From Phycisphaerales bacterium (GTDB taxonomy: Bacteria; Planctomycetota; Phycisphaerae; Phycisphaerales; UBA1924), in contig JADYYE010000090.1 of the NCBI GenBank assembly GCA_020853815.1, forward strand, positions 24,858 through 88,857: a stretch of 64,000 nucleotides of DNA. Reading direction: 5' to 3'. Positions 18,210 through 27,054 of the stretch are shown here, piece by piece; position 1 is the first letter of the stretch; every line of letters begins with the position of its first letter. A program made the position numbers and the translations under genes. The notes under the pieces are model-generated. The model made no database searches. It was not told the origin of the DNA and worked only from the letters and a program-made list of their open reading frames with translations.

Positions 18210-18281
18210 GCGGGCGTAGCTCAGTGGTAGAGCGCTACCTTGCCAAGGTAGAAGTCGAGGGTTCAAGTCCCTTCGCCCGCT
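18210..18281 (+). tRNA. tRNA-Gly (anticodon GCC)
   Basis: A complete cloverleaf: 7-bp acceptor GCGGGCG/CGCCCGC, D arm GCTC...GAGC, anticodon stem CTACC/GGTAG with loop TTGCCAA (anticodon GCC), and T arm GAGGG-TTCAAGT-CCCTT. The discriminator base is T. CCA is not encoded. Confidence 0.97.
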
Positions 18282-18284
18282 TTC

Positions 18285-18318
18285 GCGGCCCGGCCAGTCC
18301 GGGCCGCGGTCGTTTTTT
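18285..18318 (+). terminator. Rho-independent terminator after tRNA-Gly
   Basis: A perfect 9-bp stem GCGGCCCGG/CCGGGCCGC with a CCAGT loop is followed after 5 bases by six T residues, directly behind the tRNA. Confidence 0.85.
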
Positions 18319-18432
18319 GGAGCGAGGCCCCTACGCACGCTTTCGCGGATGAAGCGCGAGGAGGCGGCGAGACCGCGCTCGCATTGCCGCGGCGGTGATC
18401 CGCTCAACATTGAAGGTGTGTTCGAGGGGAAG

Positions 18433-18506
18433 CATCCCCGACAGGAGTCGAACCTGTAACCTCTGCCTTCGGAGGGCAGCGCTCTATCCAGTTGAGCTAC
18501 GGGGAC
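18433..18506 (-). tRNA. tRNA-Arg (anticodon CCG)
   Basis: Read on the minus strand: acceptor GTCCCCG/CGGGGAT (first pair G-U), D arm GCTC...GAGC, anticodon stem CTGCC/GGCAG with loop CTCCGAA (anticodon CCG, reading CGG), and T arm ACAGG-TTCGACT-CCTGT. CCA is not encoded. It faces tRNA-Gly, with 151 bp between them that hold the tRNA-Gly terminator and nothing else recognised. Confidence 0.95.
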
Positions 18507-18630
18507 GTGGATGGACACGGGTTTTCAATCGCGGCCTGTGCCGCGGACGGCGCATCCTACGATCGCTCCGCCCGGCGGGCAATAAGGCTCGCTCGACGCG
18601 TCCCTCCCCAGGAAGAGTTGATCGTCGACT

Positions 18631-19917
18631 TTGACGCATGTCGCCTTGACCCACGCCACCAATCCAGCCCCGGCAGGAAGCCAGTCAGGCCGAACGGCCT
18701 CCGCCGCCGCTCCATTGAGCGCGGTGCTGGCGATCACGTTTGTCAGCAGCATCGGCACGGGCGTCGTGACCAACGGCGTGTTCTTCCTCACCAAGTCGGG
18801 CTTCGGCCTTTCCGATCTCGACAACTACTGGTTGGCGCTGGCGCTCGGCGTGACGTACATCCTCGCCGCCCGGTTCTCGCACGCGGCGGTCGAGTTTCTG
18901 AACCGGCGCGGGCTGTCAACGCGCGGCGTGATGGTCTGGACTCTCTCGCTCATGGGTGCGCTGGGCGTGCTCCCGCTCATCGCGACGCGCCTGGGGCCAT
19001 CGGGCTCGTGGCTGGTGTGGGCGATGGTGGTTCTGTACAGCCCTTTGACCGGCGTGCTCTGGCCCGTGGTCGAGAGTTTTTTGTCGGGCGCGAGGCAAGG
19101 CGAGGAGCTGCGCAAGGCCGCGGGGATCTGGAACGCGACGTGGTCGGGCGCGATCATCGTGTCCTATTTCGGGATGTCGGGACTGGTGGAGAAATGGCCG
19201 GCGCTGGTGGTGCTGGTGCTGGGCGTGATGCACGTTCTGACGGTGCTGTGGGTGCTGAAGCTGCCGCGTGAGCCGGGGGCCCACGCGCCGGAGCACCACG
19301 AACCACACCCGCCGATCTATGCCACGCTGCTGACGACGTTCCGCACGCTCCTGCCCACGGGCTACATCATGCTGAGCGCCATGTCGCCCTATCTCCCCGG
19401 CGCCATGCAACGCATGGGCGTGGGCGCGACGGCGGCGGTGCAGCTTGCGGCGTCGTGGCTAGTGGCACGGGCGATCACGTTCTGGCTCATGGGCCGCGCC
19501 CAGTCGTGGCACGGCAAATGGTGGCCGGCGGTGGTGGGGGCGGCGCTGGTCTTTGCCGGCTTTGGCGTCACCGTGGTCACGCCGGGTTTCTTGAAGGAGA
19601 CCGCGGGCGTCGCGGTGCAGGTCGCGGGGCTGGTCGTGTTCGGCGTGGGCATGGCGATTGTGTATTCGGGGGCGGTGTACTACGCCCTGGAGGTCGGAAG
19701 GGCCGAGGTCGAGGCGGGCGGAACGCACGAATCGCTGGTGGGCGTCGGCTACACGATCGGGCCGCTCTGCCCGCTCTTGGCCGAACTGGCCAAGCAGAGG
19801 GGATGGCTGGGCGAGCAGAACTTCGAGGTCGCGATCTTTGGGGCGGCGGGCGCGGTGTCGCTGGCGATGGCGGCGGTGGTGGCCCGGCAGATCATGCGGC
19901 ACACGGCGAGAAGTTGA
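18631..19917 (+). CDS. Major facilitator superfamily transporter
   Basis: The protein has about 428 residues with roughly 11-12 hydrophobic helices in two halves, separated by a hydrophilic His/Pro-rich loop around 225-235 (the region of HAPEHHEPHPP). That arrangement is typical of MFS transporters. No substrate motif was recognised. The start is unclear: there is no ATG near the first helix, and the TTG at 18631 is only the best available (TTG at 18646 is an alternative). It stands alone, with tRNA-Arg behind it and 370 bp of non-coding DNA before the next gene. In that gap a TATGAT at 20106 might be a -10 box, but no good -35 was found. Confidence 0.75.
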   Translation: MTHVALTHATNPAPAGSQSGRTASAAAPLSAVLAITFVSSIGTGVVTNGVFFLTKSGFGLSDLDNYWLALALGVTYILAARFSHAAVEFLNRRGLSTRGVMVWTLSLMGALGVLPLIATRLGPSGSWLVWAMVVLYSPLTGVLWPVVESFLSGARQGEELRKAAGIWNATWSGAIIVSYFGMSGLVEKWPALVVLVLGVMHVLTVLWVLKLPREPGAHAPEHHEPHPPIYATLLTTFRTLLPTGYIMLSAMSPYLPGAMQRMGVGATAAVQLAASWLVARAITFWLMGRAQSWHGKWWPAVVGAALVFAGFGVTVVTPGFLKETAGVAVQVAGLVVFGVGMAIVYSGAVYYALEVGRAEVEAGGTHESLVGVGYTIGPLCPLLAELAKQRGWLGEQNFEVAIFGAAGAVSLAMAAVVARQIMRHTARS

Positions 19918-20287
19918 GTTGTCGATCTCGGTATCTCGCCGTTGGATGCTGGACCAGAAGCGAGGCGACGGTCCGGGTTGGTGAGCCGGTTCATCGCGAC
20001 GCCACTAGTCAATGAAGATACGAACGTCCGCTGGCATGTCCGCGCGAGTTTTCGGAGTCTGCAACCCATTTCCACGCGAACCCAAAGAGGTCGGCGGGCG
20101 TCCGATATGATGGCGATCGGTACGCCGGGCGCAAGATTGACGGGCGCGCCGGCATTCGGTTGAGTGCCGAGCGTCGGCGGACCGATCTTGCCGGACGATC
20201 GGGTTCCAATCGGACCCGTTTGGACCAGCGCCCGGCACGCGGGTCTCGGGCGCACGATGGAACGCCGGACGGTCGATGGAGGTGAGC

Positions 20288-22561
20288 GTGAAGAGTTTGA
20301 GCACGTCGCGTCGTGGGTGGGCCGGAAACTGGATCGCATCGATCGTCGTTGCGGTCGGCACGATCGGAGCGGCGTCGCCCGTCGGCGCACAGACCACGAC
20401 CCCCGTCGCGGCGGTGTCGCAGTCCGACTGGGCCCGCGACCTCTGGACCACCGCCTCGCGCGGCGATTCGCGCGCTTTCTTCGACACCATCGGGCGCACG
20501 CCAAACTTCAGCGACGAACGACTCAATACCTCGCTGACGCGACTGCGCGACAGCCTCGGCAAGAAGGAGACCGATCGCCAGGCCAAGCTCGACCAGCTCG
20601 CGGGCGAACTCGACAAGGCCCTCGCCGATCAGCAGAGCGACATCGCCATCTCCAAGGCGCTGGTGACGGCCCTGGAGAAGCAGCTTGTTTCCAAGGACAA
20701 GCAGGGCGTCCTCAACGACCCTCGCGTGCAGGAGCTGGTGAAGCGGGCGGACGCCGCGGCCCGCGCCGCCGAGGCCCGCGCCGACTGGCTGATCGCCAGC
20801 GAGCTGTTCTACCGCCTCGACGCGCTCTTCGAGCAGTCGGGCCAGTACAAGGAAGACATTGATCGCCAGAACCACCGCATGGGGATGCTGCGGACGTACG
20901 TGCCGCAGAGGCTGTGGGAATTGCGCAACGCGCGCCAATTGGCGGAAAAGACCGAGCCGCTCCCGCCGTACAACCCGGTGGGCGATGATTTCCGCGAGAA
21001 GCTGAAGTTCATCGATCGCTCGATGATCGTGCGTGCCGTCGCCGCGGCGGGGTCCGAGCACGTCGCCAAGGTGCCGCTCCACACGATCCTGCACGGCGGG
21101 CTCGAGGCGGTGCGTGTGCTTGTGCAGACCGAAGACCTGAAGGGCGCATTCATCGGGCTCGCCGACGCCGCCAAGCGCGAGCAGTTCGTGGCCCGACTCC
21201 AATACTGGCACGACAAGATCGCCAAGGACGCCGAGCGGATCGATTACTCGACCGCCGACATGATGCTCAACTCGATCCTCGACGAGAACCGCAAGACCAT
21301 CGGGGTGATGGACCAGGCGATCCTCCACGAGTTCGGCAACGGCGCGATGGAGCGGCTCGACCCCTTCTCGGCCATCATCTGGCCGGACGAACTCGCCCGT
21401 TTCAACCGCGGCACCCAGGGACGCCTGATCGGCGTCGGCGTCGAGATCCAGTACGACGAGCTCTCCAACATCAAGATCGTCTCGCCCATCGAGGGAGCGC
21501 CCGCCCAGCGCAAGGGCCTGCGCACCGGCGATCTCATCAAGCGGGTCAACGGCAAACCGACCTATGGCTTCACGCTCGATCAGGCGGTCGACAACATCAC
21601 GGGCCTGGCCGGAACCGAGGTGACGCTCACCATCGAGCGCCGCCCCAATCCCCTCGTGCCCGCCAACGACGCCGACAACAAGTCCTTTGAGTTCGACGTC
21701 AAGATCACCCGGGCCGAGATCCCGCTCCGATCCGTGAAGGGTTGGACGCGCGACGGCGCCCGCGAGGACGACTGGAACTGGTACATCGACAAGGACGCAC
21801 GCCTCGGCTACGTCCGCCTCACGGGCTTCACCGAGAGCACCACCCGCGATCTCGACGAGGCCCTGAACAAGATGCTCGACGGTGGGCTCAACGGACTGAT
21901 CCTCGACCTGCGATTCAATCCCGGCGGTCTGCTCGACCAGGCGGTCGATGTCGCGAGCCGGTTCGTCCCCTCGGGCGTGATCGTCTCGACCGAGGACGGC
22001 GCCAAGCGGATCATCCGACAGGAGCGGGCGACCGGCGGCGCACGCCTGTCGAACACGCCGTGCGTCGTGCTGGTCAACCAGGATTCGGCCAGCGCCAGCG
22101 AGATCGTCTCGGGCGCGCTGCAGGACTACGCGCGCCAGGGCCGGATCAAATGCGTGCTGGTGGGCCAGCGCTCCTACGGCAAGGGCTCGGTGCAGGACGT
22201 CCGGATGCTCCTGGGCAACCGCGCCGCCATGAAACTGACCACCCAGCACTACCTGCTTCCCTCCGGCAAGCTCATCCATCGCAACCCGGGCGACAAGGTC
22301 TGGGGCGTCAACCCCGACATCGAGGTCGAGATGCTCCCGCAGCAGATCGTCGACGCGGTGCTCTTGCGTCGCGACGCGGATGTCATGCCCCTGGACGAGA
22401 ACGGCCAGCCCCTCAAGAGCGACAAGCCCCGCCCGAACCCCGATGACCTCCTGACCAAGGGGATGGACACGCAGCTCCAGACCGCCCTGCTCCTGCTCCA
22501 AAGCCAGGCGCCCTTGGCGACGGCCCAGGCCCCGGAGAAAGAGGAGCGGATCGTGCGATAA
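20288..22561 (+). CDS. Carboxy-terminal processing protease (peptidase S41)
   Basis: The protein has 757 residues. A signal peptide (~30 residues, ending SPVGAQ) and a ~350-residue helical N-terminal region precede a PDZ domain (about 375-450, containing SPIEGAPAQRKGLRTGDLI) and the S41 protease core. The catalytic serine lies in DSASASEIVSGAL and the lysine in QRSYGKGSVQ, so both dyad residues are present. It is longer than usual CtpA (~450 residues), mostly from the N-terminal part. CTPs cleave periplasmic proteins, often cell-wall enzymes. The GTG at 20288 was chosen because GGAGG lies 5 bp upstream; an ATG at 20276 is possible. A terminator follows. Confidence 0.9.
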   Translation: MKSLSTSRRGWAGNWIASIVVAVGTIGAASPVGAQTTTPVAAVSQSDWARDLWTTASRGDSRAFFDTIGRTPNFSDERLNTSLTRLRDSLGKKETDRQAKLDQLAGELDKALADQQSDIAISKALVTALEKQLVSKDKQGVLNDPRVQELVKRADAAARAAEARADWLIASELFYRLDALFEQSGQYKEDIDRQNHRMGMLRTYVPQRLWELRNARQLAEKTEPLPPYNPVGDDFREKLKFIDRSMIVRAVAAAGSEHVAKVPLHTILHGGLEAVRVLVQTEDLKGAFIGLADAAKREQFVARLQYWHDKIAKDAERIDYSTADMMLNSILDENRKTIGVMDQAILHEFGNGAMERLDPFSAIIWPDELARFNRGTQGRLIGVGVEIQYDELSNIKIVSPIEGAPAQRKGLRTGDLIKRVNGKPTYGFTLDQAVDNITGLAGTEVTLTIERRPNPLVPANDADNKSFEFDVKITRAEIPLRSVKGWTRDGAREDDWNWYIDKDARLGYVRLTGFTESTTRDLDEALNKMLDGGLNGLILDLRFNPGGLLDQAVDVASRFVPSGVIVSTEDGAKRIIRQERATGGARLSNTPCVVLVNQDSASASEIVSGALQDYARQGRIKCVLVGQRSYGKGSVQDVRMLLGNRAAMKLTTQHYLLPSGKLIHRNPGDKVWGVNPDIEVEMLPQQIVDAVLLRRDADVMPLDENGQPLKSDKPRPNPDDLLTKGMDTQLQTALLLLQSQAPLATAQAPEKEERIVR

Positions 22562-22622
22562 GCCCGGCGAATGCCCGGTTGGTCCATTCGGACAAGTCCA
22601 TCACCCCGACCTATGATCTTCA

Positions 22623-22646
22623 CGCGTCCGAAAGGGCGCGTTTTTT
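22623..22646 (+). terminator. Rho-independent terminator after the S41 protease gene
   Basis: A stem CGCGTCC/GGGCGCG with one G-T pair and a GAAA loop is followed by six T residues, about 60 bp after the stop. Confidence 0.85.
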
Positions 22647-22743
22647 CTTGGTTGTGCCCGTTTGTTGACCGCTCTCGCCCCTCGCCCGGGCTCCGAGCGA
22701 ACGCCCGGTATCCACGTCGGCCATCGACGCGGAAGGAATTGAG

Positions 22744-23928
22744 ATGACCCAGGCCTCCGCACCCTCGCCGGCCCCATCGCCAGCCAAGTCCGATCCCCTC
22801 CGCGCCAATTCGCGCCGACGGATCGCCGAGCAGTTGCCCGACGCAACGCTCATCAAATGGCTGCGCGACATGTTTTTGATCCGCGAGTTCGAGAACCGCA
22901 CCGCCCAGGCGTATCAGCAGGCCAAGATCGGCGGCTTCTGCCACCTCTACACCGGGCAGGAAGCGGTCGCGGTCGGCACCATCAAGGCGCTGCAGCCCGA
23001 CGACCCGATCGTTCACGCCTATCGCGACCACGGGCACGCGCTGGCTCGCGGCATGGACCCGCGGGCGTGCATGGCCGAGATGTTCGGACGCGCCACCGGC
23101 TGCGCCAAGGGCAAGGGCGGGTCGATGCACATGTTCGACAAGCCGCACTGGTTCTTCGGCGGGCACGGCATCGTCGGGGCGCAAACGCCGCTCGGCACCG
23201 GCCTGGCCTTTGCGGCCAAGTACGAGTGCGAGGTGCTGGGCAAGTCGCTGCCGAACCCCGGCGTGCTCGACGGCCAGCCTCCCAAGAAAAAGGTGGCCCT
23301 CGCGTTCCTCGGCGACGGCGCGCTGAACCAGGGCGCACTCCACGAGGCCATGAACCTCGCGGGGCTCTACAGCATCCCCGTCATCTACATCGTCGAGAAC
23401 AACGGCTACTCAATGGGCACCGCCATCCAGCGCGGCACCACGATGGCGCACGACCTCATGGCCAAGGCGCGGGCCTACGGCATCGAGGGACGGGTGATCG
23501 ACGCTTTCGACATCATGGAGCTGTACGACCACTTCAAGCCCTTGGTTGATGCGTGCCGCGACGAGCAGCGCCCGGCGTTCGTCGATCTCAAGACGTATCG
23601 CTACCTCGGGCACTCGATGTCTGACCCGCAGAAGTACCGCACGAAGGAAGAGGTCGATCAGTTCAAGGCTAAGGACTCGATCGATTGCCTCGCGGCGTAC
23701 CTCATGGGTGATCGCATCGACGCGGCCGGCAAACCGGCGCTGTCGCAGGACCAGTTCCAGGAGATGCAGGAAGAAGTGCGGGCGCTGGTGCGCGACTCGG
23801 TCGAGTTCGCGGAGAACTCCCCCGTCCCCGATCCCGCGGAACTCTATAGCGATGTCTTCGTGAACCCGCAGCCCAACCTCAGCCCGACCGCGGAGTATGT
23901 GAAGGGCGCGAAGAATCCGCTCTTGTAG
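22744..23928 (+). CDS. pdhA: Pyruvate dehydrogenase E1 component, alpha subunit
   Basis: The protein has 394 residues. It carries the E1-alpha hallmarks: IREFENRTAQAYQQAKIGGF, TGQEAVAVG, YRDHGHALARG, and the thiamine-diphosphate motif GDGALNQGALHEAMNLA followed by IVENNGYSMGT. A phosphorylation-loop-like YRYLGHSMSDP is also present. It decarboxylates pyruvate to start acetyl-CoA synthesis, in a heterotetramer with E1 beta. The first ~25 residues are a Pro/Ala-rich extension. No pdhB, E2 or E3 gene lies beside it: a terminator follows and the next gene is on the other strand. The partner must be encoded elsewhere. Confidence 0.92.
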   Translation: MTQASAPSPAPSPAKSDPLRANSRRRIAEQLPDATLIKWLRDMFLIREFENRTAQAYQQAKIGGFCHLYTGQEAVAVGTIKALQPDDPIVHAYRDHGHALARGMDPRACMAEMFGRATGCAKGKGGSMHMFDKPHWFFGGHGIVGAQTPLGTGLAFAAKYECEVLGKSLPNPGVLDGQPPKKKVALAFLGDGALNQGALHEAMNLAGLYSIPVIYIVENNGYSMGTAIQRGTTMAHDLMAKARAYGIEGRVIDAFDIMELYDHFKPLVDACRDEQRPAFVDLKTYRYLGHSMSDPQKYRTKEEVDQFKAKDSIDCLAAYLMGDRIDAAGKPALSQDQFQEMQEEVRALVRDSVEFAENSPVPDPAELYSDVFVNPQPNLSPTAEYVKGAKNPLL

Positions 23929-23929
23929 A

Positions 23930-23966
23930 AGAGCAAAGAGACGAAGCGACGAAATGAAGAAAAACA
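23930..23966. repeat. GAGACGAAG-type low-complexity tract
   Basis: An A/G-rich run with AAGAGACGAAGCGACGAAAT lies just after the pdhA stop. It resembles the tract at 9792-9860. A C/T-rich inverted version (CTCTTCGTCACTTC region) lies at 24078-24105 at the end of the facing gene. Confidence 0.5.
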
Positions 23967-23967
23967 G

Positions 23968-24000
23968 GACGCCCGGGCACGTTGGTGCTCGGGCGTCTTT
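23968..24000 (+). terminator. Terminator after pdhA
   Basis: A long stem (GACGCCCG-GCAC pairing with GTGC-CGGGCGTC, one internal mismatch, loop GTTG) is followed by TTT. The upstream side is A-rich, so it may also act on the opposite strand for the facing amine oxidase gene. Confidence 0.8.
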
Positions 24001-24102
24001 GCCCCGGAAGGTCGCGGTGGGCTCGGGCCGAATATCCGCCCATCATTCACGACGACGACGCATTCAACTCTTCCCTTCGACTCTCTCCCTCTTCGTCACT
24101 TC

Positions 24103-25623
24103 CTACTTCAACACACCGTCACGCTTTGCGAGCCGCTTGGCGACGCGAATGCCAGAGTCCAGCGCGCCCTCCATGTAGCCGACGAACTTGTAGCAGGTGT
24201 GCTCGCCGGCGATGTGGAGGCGCCCGCCCATGTGAGCCTGCGACATCAAGGGCCCGACGCTCGTGACCTGCCCCGGCGCGGGGAACGAATAGCTCGCCCC
24301 CGCCCACGGATCCTTGGGCCAGTCCATGAAGCGAGTCTGCACCAGGTTGTCCTTGAAGCCCGGGTAGAACTGCTCGTAGATCTCCGCGAACTCCTTGTCG
24401 CGGGCGGCCTTGTCCATCGACAGCGCCCGCGCCACCTCGGGGCCGCCGCTGAACGCGGTGAGGCACGCGCCGGCGTTGGTTTCGTCCACGGGGCCTTGGG
24501 CGTCGGTGCCGTCCCACGTCTGCGAGAGCACGCCGTCGGAGAGCGCGTACTGGCTGCGCTTGGGCTCGCTGTCTTCCCAGAAGCGTGATTTCACGTGGGC
24601 AAAGTACTTCGTGTTGAGGCCCATCTGCGGCGTCATCGCGCCGGGCAGGCCCGGGTTGATCGCGATCCGGCCCCAGGTCGGCGGCGGCGCGGTGAGCACC
24701 ACGTCGTCGCACTCGAGCGTCCGCCCGTCACTGGCTTCGACGACGACGGCGTTGTTCTTCAGCGTGATCGATCGCGCGTGGAGCTTCAGCACGATGCGGT
24801 CCGCGCCGATCGCCTCCGCGAGTTTGCGTGCCAGCTGGTCGTTGCCGCCCTTGCAGCGGTAGACCTCGGAGTCAGACCAGAACTTATCGAGTCCACCGCC
24901 TCTGACCGCCGCGAGCTGGCCCAGGAGCGACTGACGATTCGGGTCTTGCCCGTTGTCGGACATCTGGTTGATCCACATGCCCTTCTTGGCCAGGCCGGAG
25001 ATCTCCAGCGAATCGATCCACTTGCCGATCGCGAGCTCGTCGAGCTTCTTGGCGTCGGGCGAGTTCCAGGGCTCGTCGGCGATGACCGGCTCCGCCAGCG
25101 CGTTCATGTGCGCCAGGCCCGCCTCCATCTCCTCCCACAGCTTGCCGGCTTCCTCGAAATCGAGGAGCTTTCCGCCGATGATGACGGGCGACACGACTTC
25201 TCCCTCGTCGTCGGTGACGTCGAGGAACTCAAGCCCGAACTTGCTCGCGTAATTGACCCACGCGGGGTGATTGGAGCCGATCAGCTCCGCTCCGCCCTCG
25301 ATGTTGCGTCCCTTGATGTACTCGGTGCCGTTGGCGGCGTTGAAGGAGAAGACACGCCCGCCGACGCGGCTGCGCGGCTCGAGCAGCGTGACGTCGTAGC
25401 CCGCGGCCTTCAGCTCGTACGCGCACGCCAGGCCCGAGAAGCCCGCGCCGATCACGACCACTCGCTTGGCGCTCGTCCGTCCGAGGCGGGCGAGCGCCGG
25501 GTTGGAGGACATGAGGAGCCCGGCGGAGGCGGCGAGGGTGAGCTTGAGGAACTCGCGCCGTTCGGCGGTCGAGACGCGCGGGCCGTAGCGGTGCGCAAGG
25601 GTCGCGATCAGCGATCGTGCCAT
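24103..25623 (-). CDS. Tat-exported flavin-containing amine oxidase
   Basis: The protein has 506 residues. The N-terminus has a twin-arginine signal (ERREFLKLTLAASAGLL, about 22-45). The FAD-binding Rossmann motif follows (VVVIGAGFSGLACAYEL), then the GG doublet motif (LEPRSRVGGRVF) and, near the C-terminus, MSQAHMGGRLHIAGEH, the second FAD-contact region. These define the monoamine/L-amino-acid oxidase family, which oxidises amines to aldehydes or imines with hydrogen peroxide release. The Tat signal suggests export with FAD already bound. The ATG at 25623 has a GGAG 7 bp upstream. The substrate is unknown, and the next gene upstream encodes a secreted protein of unknown function. Confidence 0.88.
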   Translation of the reverse strand: MARSLIATLAHRYGPRVSTAERREFLKLTLAASAGLLMSSNPALARLGRTSAKRVVVIGAGFSGLACAYELKAAGYDVTLLEPRSRVGGRVFSFNAANGTEYIKGRNIEGGAELIGSNHPAWVNYASKFGLEFLDVTDDEGEVVSPVIIGGKLLDFEEAGKLWEEMEAGLAHMNALAEPVIADEPWNSPDAKKLDELAIGKWIDSLEISGLAKKGMWINQMSDNGQDPNRQSLLGQLAAVRGGGLDKFWSDSEVYRCKGGNDQLARKLAEAIGADRIVLKLHARSITLKNNAVVVEASDGRTLECDDVVLTAPPPTWGRIAINPGLPGAMTPQMGLNTKYFAHVKSRFWEDSEPKRSQYALSDGVLSQTWDGTDAQGPVDETNAGACLTAFSGGPEVARALSMDKAARDKEFAEIYEQFYPGFKDNLVQTRFMDWPKDPWAGASYSFPAPGQVTSVGPLMSQAHMGGRLHIAGEHTCYKFVGYMEGALDSGIRVAKRLAKRDGVLK

Positions 25624-25707
25624 GATTCGTCTCCGATTGAGGCGAGTGCGGAATGTCCGATGGTGACGCCAAGCGCCGTCCGAAGGTGCCCGGCACGCGG
25701 CGTGAAG

Positions 25708-25747
25708 AGCCGAAGAAGACACGCCGACCTCGCGAGAGATCGGCGTG
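25708..25747 (-). terminator. Terminator after the secreted unknown gene (minus strand)
   Basis: On the minus strand a perfect 8-bp stem CACGCCGA/TCGGCGTG with a 12-nt loop is followed by the U-rich tract TCTTCTTCGG. The same stem-plus-TCTTCTTCG design recurs at 33141-33179. Confidence 0.7.
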
Positions 25748-25759
25748 CGAAAGCCCTGA

Positions 25760-26887
25760 TTACTCGTCGTTGGTCGGGCCGACCGCCAGCATCCACATCT
25801 TGAAGAAGTTCATCACCTGCTGCTTGGTGAGCTTGTTGGCGTTGAGCTTGTAGTCGACCTTGCTGGCCGTCACGCTCTCGCCGGACATGGTGTCCTGGTA
25901 GATGATCTTGCCCGTGAGGCACGGCACGGAATCATCGACGGCGAAGAACGCGTCCTCCTCGCTCATCTTGTCGAACGCCGCGGCCTCGCTCCCGGTCTTC
26001 TTGTTCTTCTCTTCGTTGAAGCGCAGGTTGAACTCGTAGTGCCCCTTGCCGTTGGACTTGCGGTCCGGGTCCTCGACCCACTTGATCGAGCCGGTCACGA
26101 TGTCCTCGGTCTCCTTGCCGTCGAGCGTGTAGCGGAAGCGGATGCCGTCGGTGAACCAGTTGCCGGTCTCGTAGTCATAGTCGAGGCGCCCGGTGACGCT
26201 GGTGCGCGGGTAATTTTCGCTGGGGCCTTTGGCGAGGCTGACGGAGTCGAAGCGGATCGGATCGCTCTTCTTGACCTCGACCTTGACTTCCTTGTTGCCG
26301 ACCACGCGCTTGAAGGTGTAGGCCGCGAGAGATTGCTTGTTCTCGGCCTTGCCCACCAGCTTGCCGCCGAAGTTCTCGGTGAAGGCGCTGGCCTTACCCA
26401 CGGCGTCGACCGCGATGCGCAGGGCGCTCTCCTTGGCCGAGCCGCCAGAGAGATCGAACGCGCCGCTGGCCGTGTCGATCGGGACCGTCCCGACCCACGA
26501 GCCCACGGTCTTTTTCTGCTTGAGGTCTTTGGGGTTCAGCACGGCCATGTTGATCTTGTAGAAGAGCTGGGCTTCCTGCTTCTTGCGGTTGATGAGCTTG
26601 GTGTAGAGATTCGGCTGGCGCTGGATCTCGCCCGCGAACTCGGTCGTCTCGGCGACGCGGAGCGTGAACGTGTACTTGTCCTTCGCGCCGATCGCCGACG
26701 AGCCTTCCTTGAGGTCGCCCGACGTGTCCTTGGTCGTGCGCGTGCCGAAATCGATGTTCATCGTTCCGGCGATCACGTCTTCCTTGGTGATCGTGTCCTG
26801 GGCCAGCGCCGGCGCCGCGAGCGTGCTCGCCGCGACGATCGCGCTTGCCAGCGTGCGGCCAGAAACTCGTTTGGTGAGCATGAGCAT
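25760..26887 (-). CDS. Secreted protein of unknown function
   Basis: The protein has 375 residues. It has a clear Sec signal peptide (MLMLTKRVSGRTLASAIVAA, cleavage near APALAQ) and no membrane segments or recognised motifs afterwards. The mature part is rich in Lys, Thr, Asp and Gly and alternates short beta-like segments (KYTFTLRVAETTEFAGEI, GHYEFNLRFNEEKNKK), so an all-beta fold is likely. It contains one cysteine (SVPCLTGK). The ATG at 26887 was chosen because a GGGGAG lies 8 bp upstream and the signal peptide starts there. guaA lies upstream on the same strand, with a hairpin between, so the gene is probably transcribed separately. Confidence 0.75.
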   Translation of the reverse strand: MLMLTKRVSGRTLASAIVAASTLAAPALAQDTITKEDVIAGTMNIDFGTRTTKDTSGDLKEGSSAIGAKDKYTFTLRVAETTEFAGEIQRQPNLYTKLINRKKQEAQLFYKINMAVLNPKDLKQKKTVGSWVGTVPIDTASGAFDLSGGSAKESALRIAVDAVGKASAFTENFGGKLVGKAENKQSLAAYTFKRVVGNKEVKVEVKKSDPIRFDSVSLAKGPSENYPRTSVTGRLDYDYETGNWFTDGIRFRYTLDGKETEDIVTGSIKWVEDPDRKSNGKGHYEFNLRFNEEKNKKTGSEAAAFDKMSEEDAFFAVDDSVPCLTGKIIYQDTMSGESVTASKVDYKLNANKLTKQQVMNFFKMWMLAVGPTNDE

Positions 26888-27023
26888 TGAGATTTCTCCC
26901 CGTGAAAGCCCGGCCGGCACGCCCCCACGGGCGCAGACCGCCACCGGGCTCATCCACGTAAGCGATTTTATCGGCACTCGGGGTCAGAGATGTCGAATTG
27001 TTCGGAGATTGAAAGGGATGTTT

Positions 27024-27041
27024 CGGAACATTTCTGTTCCG
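27024..27041 (-). other. Perfect hairpin after guaA
   Basis: CGGAACA/TGTTCCG with a four-base loop (GAAA on the minus strand) lies 14 bp after the guaA stop. There is no U-tract on the guaA strand, so it could be a Rho-dependent end, a processing hairpin or a weak terminator. Confidence 0.45.
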
Positions 27042-27054
27042 GGGTGCGTTCGGA

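Noticed and set aside
18210..18506. tRNA pair as an integration site for a genomic island
   Set aside because: No integrase, no direct repeat of the tRNA ends and no change in gene type around them.
20009..22501. An 830-codon minus-strand frame opposite the S41 protease gene
   Set aside because: Antisense shadow of a gene with PDZ and catalytic motifs; no ribosome-binding site and no protein features.
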